Source of the DNA: Thermoanaerobaculia bacterium
Lineage (GTDB): Bacteria > Acidobacteriota > Thermoanaerobaculia > Multivoradales > JAHZIX01
DNA length: 64,000 bases
Direction of reading: 5' to 3'
Assembly (NCBI GenBank): GCA_027069135.1
Contig: JALXFE010000539.1
Span: 1 to 64,000 of the forward strand
The notes under the pieces were generated by a model that was given only the letters and a program-made list of their open reading frames with translations, searched no databases and was not told the DNA's origin. A program made the position numbers and the translations under genes. Below, one piece after another: positions 60,601 through 64,000 of the stretch (its first letter is position 1; every line of letters starts with the position of its first letter).

Positions 60601-62520
60601 CCGGGTCGACCTCGGTCCCCGGCACCTCGGAAGGCCCAGCGGGGGCCCGCTTTCTATCGGCCGTTTTTTAAGACGGCGCCGCCGGCTCACCTCGCCGACG
60701 AGCAGGACGGGACGCGGTGGCTGCTGCTCTCGGATGGCGGATCTTTGGGGGACGAGGTGGCAGCGATCCTTCGGCGGGAGGGGAACGAGGTTCTTCGGGT
60801 CGTTCCGGGCTCGCGATTTCGGCAGGTTTCGGCCCAGGAAGCCGAGCTTCGCCCGGGGTCTCGGGAGGATGTCCTACAACTTCTGGCAGCCTTCGGCACC
60901 TTGGCCCCGGAGCGCATCCTGCATCTTTTTCTGATGGATCCCGGGTACGGGAGTCTCCCCCTCCCGGAGCGCCTCGAGGCGGGATTCTTCAGCCTTCAGG
61001 CCCTGCTCCGGGGGTACCAGGAAACCGGCCGGATCTCTGAGCTCCGCAGTCTGGACGCGGTCCTTCCGGTGGCCGCCGACGCCCTCCTGGGCGAGGGGCT
61101 CGATCCCGCCGCGGCTATGGTGGAGGCCCTGTTGGGCACCGTGGGACAGGAGGTCCCGACCCTCCGCTGCCGCGCCCTGCGATGGGTGCCGAGGGAAGAC
61201 GCTGGGGCGGCATCGGCGTTGCGCCGGGAGCTTGGGGCGGTAGCGTCCCGACAGAGCGTGCTCCTGGCTCGGGGACAGCGCTATCTCGCCGGCTGGGAAA
61301 ATATCGAGCTGTCGGTCCCCAAGGCGCAGGAGGTGCTGAAGCCGGGAGGGACGTATCTCCTGACCGGAGGCTTCGGGGGCATCGCTCTTAAGTTGGCCGA
61401 GCGCTTGGTCGGCCAAGTCCGGGCGCGCCTCGTCCTGGTCTCCCGCCGGCCCTTACCGCCCGAGCCGGCACCGGACGACCCGCTGGCCCAGGTCCGCGAG
61501 TGCATCGAACGTTGGCGGGCTGGCGGGTCGGAGGTCATGACGGCAGCGGCGGACGTCACGGATAGGGCGGCCTTGGCGGCGGTGGTGAGAGCGGCGCGCC
61601 GTCGTTTCGGGCGCCTGGACGGCGTCCTGCATTGCGCTGGGCTGGCCGGGGGCGGGCTGCTCGAAACCCGAGACCGGGAGTCCAGCGGCGAGGTCTTCGC
61701 TCCGAAAGTGAGCGGCACCGAGGCCCTGGCGGAAGCGTTGCGGGATGATCCTCCGGATTTTCTCGTCCTATTCTCTTCGTTGGCCTCGGCGATCCCTCTG
61801 CCCGGGCAGGGGGAGTATGCCGCTGCCAACGCCTTCCTCGACGCCTTCGCTGAAGGCTCGGTGTTGCCCGGGACGGTGTCGGTGCAATGGGATTTTTGGC
61901 AGGGTCGAGGCATGGCCGCGGAGCCGCTGCCGGCCGGCTTCGAAAGCTGGCGCCAAGGTCCGGGATTGACGGCCCAGGAGGGGTGGGACTGCCTCCTCGC
62001 GGCCCTGGGCTCGGGCCTGCGGCGCCTCGCCGTGGCGAGCTTCGACCTGGTGGCCGGGGGTGCCGAGACGCCGCCGCAGCTTCCGGAAAGGCCGGTGACG
62101 CAGCCTTCGGCAGGGTTCTCCGGGCAACATTCGCGGCCGGATCTCTCGACCTCCTGGGCGGCACCTAGAAGCTCCACCGAGGAGGCCTTGGTAGAGATCT
62201 GGTCCGCTCTCTTGGGAATCGAGGCGGTGGGCATTCATGACGATTTCTTCGAGCTCGGCGGCCATTCCCTACTCGGTACCCGGGTTCTTTCCCGGATCGA
62301 GGATTCCTTTGGGGTCCACCTCCCCCTGGCCAAGCTCTTCCAGCTGCCGACGGTGGCGGCCCTGGCAGCGGAGCTGGACGCTCAGCGATCCCGTCCCGGG
62401 CCGGTGGCTGAGGAATCGGCGCCGGTAGACGATGCCGTCGATCTCGACCCGGAGGCCCTCAGCGATGAAGCGGTAGCTCATCTCTTGGCGGCCCTGGCGC
62501 CGGAGGAGGTGGGCGTATGA
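54619..62520 (+). CDS. Hybrid NRPS-PKS: C-A-PCP-KS-AT-KR-carrier
   Basis: A 2633-residue synthetase whose ATG overlaps the previous stop by 4 bp. The C domain (about 20-440) has His165-His166 in HHIAIDFWS. The A domain (about 490-995, Asp708) gives the code DPLAVGHIV, which I cannot assign. PCP uses Ser1050 (LGGNS). The KS (about 1109-1535) has Cys1279 in TACSTS, with EAHGTAT and NLGHLDT. The AT (about 1636-1940) has GHSIGE (Ser1731), RGRL and HAFH, all typical of malonyl-CoA. The KR (about 2010-2460) has TGGFGGIA, LFSSLAS and GQGEYAAAN, so a beta-hydroxyl is predicted; DH and ER are absent. The C-terminal carrier uses Ser2550 in a PCP-like LGGHSL context, followed by a short acidic docking-like tail. 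Confidence 0.93.
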   Translation: MSPARRDLEEKRERLRALLKKKAGVAAGPFPLSVGQQALAYIQDLAPESSAYHVVFCARCREPLDGERLRRALEELLQRHAALRTTLLGRSCGERRQEVGAAPAVELIGAEDLVEENLEEALGQHLGQHLGQRLRQPFDLAAEAPIRWSILRRGPADHILFLLFHHIAIDFWSLGLLLEELDLLLKEQPLPALGASYRRFVSHQRDALAGSVGERLRRYWRQRLADLPPALDLPTDRPRPKERSFEGATALLRFEAAETEAARKLARESGATLFATLLAVLQILLRRWSGQRDLLVATPVANRDGGFEKTVGYFVHQVAIRGDRGLEAPFAEVVEQVRDRSLEAVEHCALPFAELVNLLDLPRNPSRAPLCDVGFALETPRMDRRGIFSLLLGDVGASVELGGKAWEAVDLPQQEGQLDLNLHLLEGEGGLGGLVAYDTALFDGSTVERLLSQLRRLLSGIAARPHLPVGDQPLLGRVEEQQLLALGTGAEASRAEGSMVDAVLERCRRQPEEVAVEDCAGSMTYGALEARSERLARRLRALGVGPEVPVAVLEEPCPQMVVAWLAILRCGGVYLPLDPQNPPARLREMLGPQTMDSTSGAPCRILVSRREILQAVFAEKGILAGLDILDPEEDAGSEVARAAAATTRPSPIHPLQLVNLIFTSGSTGRPKGVAIPHRALHNVVTWYGNLLNLGPRDRVPNTLRPGFDPAGLEVWSTLLAGATLVVPEAEDRASGQRFARWLARQRITAATVPAPLGESLLAAQLPDDLRLRHLVLGGEALRRRPGADLTFEVHNHYGPTEATIVACGGPVAVASEQTVPDVGRPVDGVSILLLDDRLQPKPRGGVGEVFIRGVGVARGYLGRPALTAAAFLPDPSGSEKGGRIYRSGDLGRWGKDGNLQLLGRKDEQIKIRGFRVELEEVERALCTLPEVAAGVVVPQGAGSNRAILVAYVVPGDSRKKPDRELLGATLAQHLPEYMVPTRWVFLEALPLTANGKVDRRALAVRRISGPSTVAVAASEAERRIARIWGQVLGLKIVPPEANFFDLGGNSLLLGETLSPLEESLGHSLTLVELLRYPTVRSLAHHLEGPATPEDSRSEGISPELFKAEPIAVIGMAGRFPGAASIRELWDLLRDGREGLRSFSEDELAAAGAPARALRDDRFVAAGGILQDIEEFDAPFFGLNPREAEILDPQQRIFLECAWQALEDAGYVPGGEDRTGVFAGSGQSTYLRHHLEGHDELSRSVGDYQLTISNDKDFLAPRVAYRLDLKGPAVNVQTACSTSLVAVHLACQSLRAGECEMALAGGVTLRLPQTSGYRYQEGMILSPDGHCRPFSEGAAGTVGGNGVGVVLLKPLSRALADGDPIHGVIPGSAINNDGSLKAGFTAPNVGGQAAVIRRALAAAGAQASEIDYIEAHGTATELGDPIEVAALNRVLQGVSGPVGLGSVKSNLGHLDTAAGVTGLIKTLLALEHEEIPRTLHYESPNPRIDFGEGPLEVVAQNRPWPRREGRARRAGVSSFGIGGTNAHVIVEEAPTRAPAAVPGSAPAAGPERPAELWVLSGRTPRALDQVREDLGGYLSEHPSTSHRAVAHTLQAGRRAFEARAAVVLRPDEDGGTVLADAGRGHRGTARNPAAPRIYLFPGQGAQYPSMGRELYEGFEVYRRHLDRCAEILEPRLGLDLRHWLHRDVADEEAAARLRHTDLAQPALFAVASSLVELWRSLGVEATAMIGHSIGEWVAAWESGVLDLESALTLVAARGRLIHALPPGEMVSVALGEEELRSLIRPFLREGISLAAVNGPRQGVVSGSAPAMAGLVEALQREGVEHRRLHTSHAFHSGMMDPCLEAFRDEVRKVALKAPQRPFVSNVTGRWIRDEEATDAEYWVGQLRSTVRFSDALASAAAQYEEATFLECGPGRSLASFVRSTLPGARAVSCLPHPKSGAGARETFLEAIGRLWLEGQEIRWQGLDPTPPARLSLPTYPFQRERYWIDPPEAIAPGRPRSPAPRKAQRGPAFYRPFFKTAPPAHLADEQDGTRWLLLSDGGSLGDEVAAILRREGNEVLRVVPGSRFRQVSAQEAELRPGSREDVLQLLAAFGTLAPERILHLFLMDPGYGSLPLPERLEAGFFSLQALLRGYQETGRISELRSLDAVLPVAADALLGEGLDPAAAMVEALLGTVGQEVPTLRCRALRWVPREDAGAASALRRELGAVASRQSVLLARGQRYLAGWENIELSVPKAQEVLKPGGTYLLTGGFGGIALKLAERLVGQVRARLVLVSRRPLPPEPAPDDPLAQVRECIERWRAGGSEVMTAAADVTDRAALAAVVRAARRRFGRLDGVLHCAGLAGGGLLETRDRESSGEVFAPKVSGTEALAEALRDDPPDFLVLFSSLASAIPLPGQGEYAAANAFLDAFAEGSVLPGTVSVQWDFWQGRGMAAEPLPAGFESWRQGPGLTAQEGWDCLLAALGSGLRRLAVASFDLVAGGAETPPQLPERPVTQPSAGFSGQHSRPDLSTSWAAPRSSTEEALVEIWSALLGIEAVGIHDDFFELGGHSLLGTRVLSRIEDSFGVHLPLAKLFQLPTVAALAAELDAQRSRPGPVAEESAPVDDAVDLDPEALSDEAVAHLLAALAPEEVGV
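54988..55023 (+). repeat. In-frame 12-bp tandem repeat inside a C domain
   Basis: CAGCACCTGGGC occurs twice exactly (54988-54999, 55000-55011), followed by a diverged third copy to 55023. It encodes QHLG-QHLG-QRLR within a helix of the condensation domain, ahead of its active site. Confidence 0.7.
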
Positions 62521-64000
62521 CCTCCACGGCAGACCCCGCGAAGACTCCGGGAAGCACCGCCGAGCGCCAGCGGCTGGCGAGGCTGCTGGCGGATCGGGAA
62601 CGGGCCCCCCGTCTCTATCCCCTCTCGTCGTCCCAGCAGCGGTTGTGGTTCCTGGATCGTCTGGAAGGAACCCGTGGCTACAGCTTGCATCAGGCCCTGC
62701 GGCTGCGGGGGGATCTCGTCCTTCGTGGGCTCGAAGGGGCCGTCGTAGGCTTGCTCCGGCGGCACGGGGCCCTGCGTACGGTCATCGTCGAAGCCGATGG
62801 CGAGCCCTACCAGGCGGTGTTACCGGCCGAGACGTTTGAGGGAGCTCGGAGGGTCTTTTTCCGGGTGGATCTGGAGGCAGCCCGAGAGGCAGCCCCCGGC
62901 CTGCTGGAAAAGGTTTTGAGAAAACCCTTCTCCCTGGCTCGGGGGCCCCTCTTTCGAGTCTTGCTCCTGGCTCTCGGCGGCGAGGAGCATATCCTCCTGA
63001 TCCACCTCCACCACATCGTGGCGGACGGCGCCTCGATGCAGATCCTGGCGCAGGATCTGGCCGAGCTCTACCGAGCCGAGATCGGCGGCGAGGCTCCCCG
63101 GCTAGAGCCCCTCGAGAGCGATTACGGTGCCTACAGCCGGTGGCAGCAGCGGCGATTGGCCGGGACCGAAGCCGAGCGCCTCGTCCGGTTTTGGCGCCGG
63201 ACCCTCGAGGGAGCCCCACCACAGCTGGAGTTGCCGACGGATAAGCCCCGGCCGGCCAAACTCAGTGGTGCTGGGGATCTCCTACCGTTTCACGTCCGCC
63301 CGGAGCTCTTGGCTGCGATGGAGGGGCGCGCCCGTCAGGAAGGCTGTACGCCGTTTCAGGTCTGGATGACCGCCTTCCTGGCGTTCCTTCTACGCCTCAC
63401 CGATCGCCGGGATCTGGTGGTCGGAATCCCCGTTGGGGGAAGGACCCGCTCGCAGCTCGAAGGGTTGGTGGGTTTTTTCATCAACACCCTCGTCCTGCGG
63501 TGCCGCGTATCGCCGGGAGATTCTTTTCTCGACACCCTCCGCCGGGTGGTGGAGCGTAGCGTCGAGGCCTTCGATCATCAGGAGCTACCCTTCGACCGAT
63601 TGGTGGAGGCCGTGCAACCGCCTCGGGATGCGCGCTTCGCACCGGTGGTGCAGGTTTCCTTTCAAGTGCAGAGCCTGCCGGTTGAGGTGCCGGCCCTGGT
63701 CGGCCTCGAGACCGAGAGGATAGAGCTCGATCCGGGGACCGCGACCCTGGATCTGGCGGTGTACCTGGAGGGCTCCGGGGCGAGCTCCGGATCGGGATCC
63801 CAGGGCTACGTGCAGAGCCATCGGGACCTCTTCGACCCTGGGACGGTAGAGCGGTGGAGCCGCCAATTTCTCACCCTGGCCGACGGGGCGGCACGGCGAC
63901 CCGCGACGACTTTGGAAGCCCTGAGTCTCTTCGGCGCGGCGGAGATCGACCAGTTGCGAGGAGAGGCCTCGCCCTCGCCCTCGACCCTCGGGCCCTCGGC
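62517..64000 (+). CDS. NRPS, N-terminal condensation domain (3' end outside window)
   Basis: The frame opens with an ATG that overlaps the previous stop by 4 bp and stays open to the right edge, so at least 494 residues are encoded and the gene continues. The visible part is a complete or near-complete condensation domain (about 40-470): YPLSSSQQRLWFLDRL (C1), HGALRTVIV, a canonical active site HHIVADG (His165-His166, Asp170), and GRTRSQLEGLVGFFINTLVLR. The SSQQRLWF opening and the IPVGGRTR core resemble LCL-type domains. It should accept the chain from the KS-AT-KR module just upstream. An adenylation domain is expected next but is not in view. No thioesterase or export gene has yet appeared, so the cluster must extend further. 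Confidence 0.92.
   Translation, partial: MTSTADPAKTPGSTAERQRLARLLADRERAPRLYPLSSSQQRLWFLDRLEGTRGYSLHQALRLRGDLVLRGLEGAVVGLLRRHGALRTVIVEADGEPYQAVLPAETFEGARRVFFRVDLEAAREAAPGLLEKVLRKPFSLARGPLFRVLLLALGGEEHILLIHLHHIVADGASMQILAQDLAELYRAEIGGEAPRLEPLESDYGAYSRWQQRRLAGTEAERLVRFWRRTLEGAPPQLELPTDKPRPAKLSGAGDLLPFHVRPELLAAMEGRARQEGCTPFQVWMTAFLAFLLRLTDRRDLVVGIPVGGRTRSQLEGLVGFFINTLVLRCRVSPGDSFLDTLRRVVERSVEAFDHQELPFDRLVEAVQPPRDARFAPVVQVSFQVQSLPVEVPALVGLETERIELDPGTATLDLAVYLEGSGASSGSGSQGYVQSHRDLFDPGTVERWSRQFLTLADGAARRPATTLEALSLFGAAEIDQLRGEASPSPSTLGPS

Noticed and set aside
1-64000. CRISPR arrays, tRNA or rRNA genes, prophage or plasmid functions
   Set aside because: No regularly spaced repeats, no TPsiC-like tRNA motifs in the gaps, and no phage or replication genes were seen.

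Overview
The window is GC-rich throughout, except for one AT-rich gap at 37003-37401. It contains lipoprotein signal peptides, a thr operon, MurJ, a YpdA-type flavoprotein (a family linked to bacillithiol users), a methyl-accepting chemotaxis protein and a very large NRPS/PKS locus. This points to a motile, didermic, secondary-metabolite-rich bacterium. I lean towards Acidobacteriota, mainly because of YpdA; Myxococcota is the main alternative. No rRNA, tRNA or other phylogenetic marker is present, so this is only an inference.

Layout. Positions 1-4572 (+): the 3' part of an unrecognised helical-repeat protein, the lipid II flippase MurJ, a DUF4126 membrane protein and an exported M20 amidohydrolase. 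Positions 4596-10403 (-): a tightly coupled operon thrA-asd-thrB-thrC with 4-bp overlaps, covering aspartate to threonine except the aspartyl-phosphate/semialdehyde steps shared with other pathways. Positions 10541-15862 (+): a TPR lipoprotein, a small Cys-rich secreted protein, a group II PLP decarboxylase and a YtcJ-like amidohydrolase lipoprotein. Positions 15869-21800: a long rhomboid protease (-), a Y1/HUH transposase of the REP-associated type flanked by hairpins (+), then YpdA, TrmL and a metallo-beta-lactamase-fold hydrolase (all -). Positions 22036-28600 (+): a signalling block of CHASE8-like/HAMP histidine kinase, REC-PAS-PAS-GGDEF-EAL protein (apparently starting at CTG), a PBP-like periplasmic protein and a chemotaxis receptor.

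Positions 28681-64000 (+): an NRPS/PKS assembly line that runs off the right edge. The order is FAAL-ACP-C-A(Ser)-PCP-C*-A(Gly, no PCP) | free-standing C | C*-A(Ser)-PCP-E-C-A-PCP | FAAL-ACP-KS-AT-DH-KR-ACP | C-A-PCP-KS-AT-KR-carrier | C-... . Four of the five junctions between these genes are 4-bp ATGA overlaps or an adjacent start; the exception is the AT-rich gap after the first gene.

The line is not collinear in the usual way. It has two fatty-acyl-AMP ligase loading modules. One module has a C domain with a mutated HHxxxDG site together with an A domain that has no carrier protein. A free-standing C domain is followed directly by a second C-like domain lacking both active-site histidines. 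My reading is a dual-starter lipopeptide/polyketide system in which the C*-A(Gly) unit is bypassed or works in trans. The substrates quoted come from hand-read specificity codes and are predictions.
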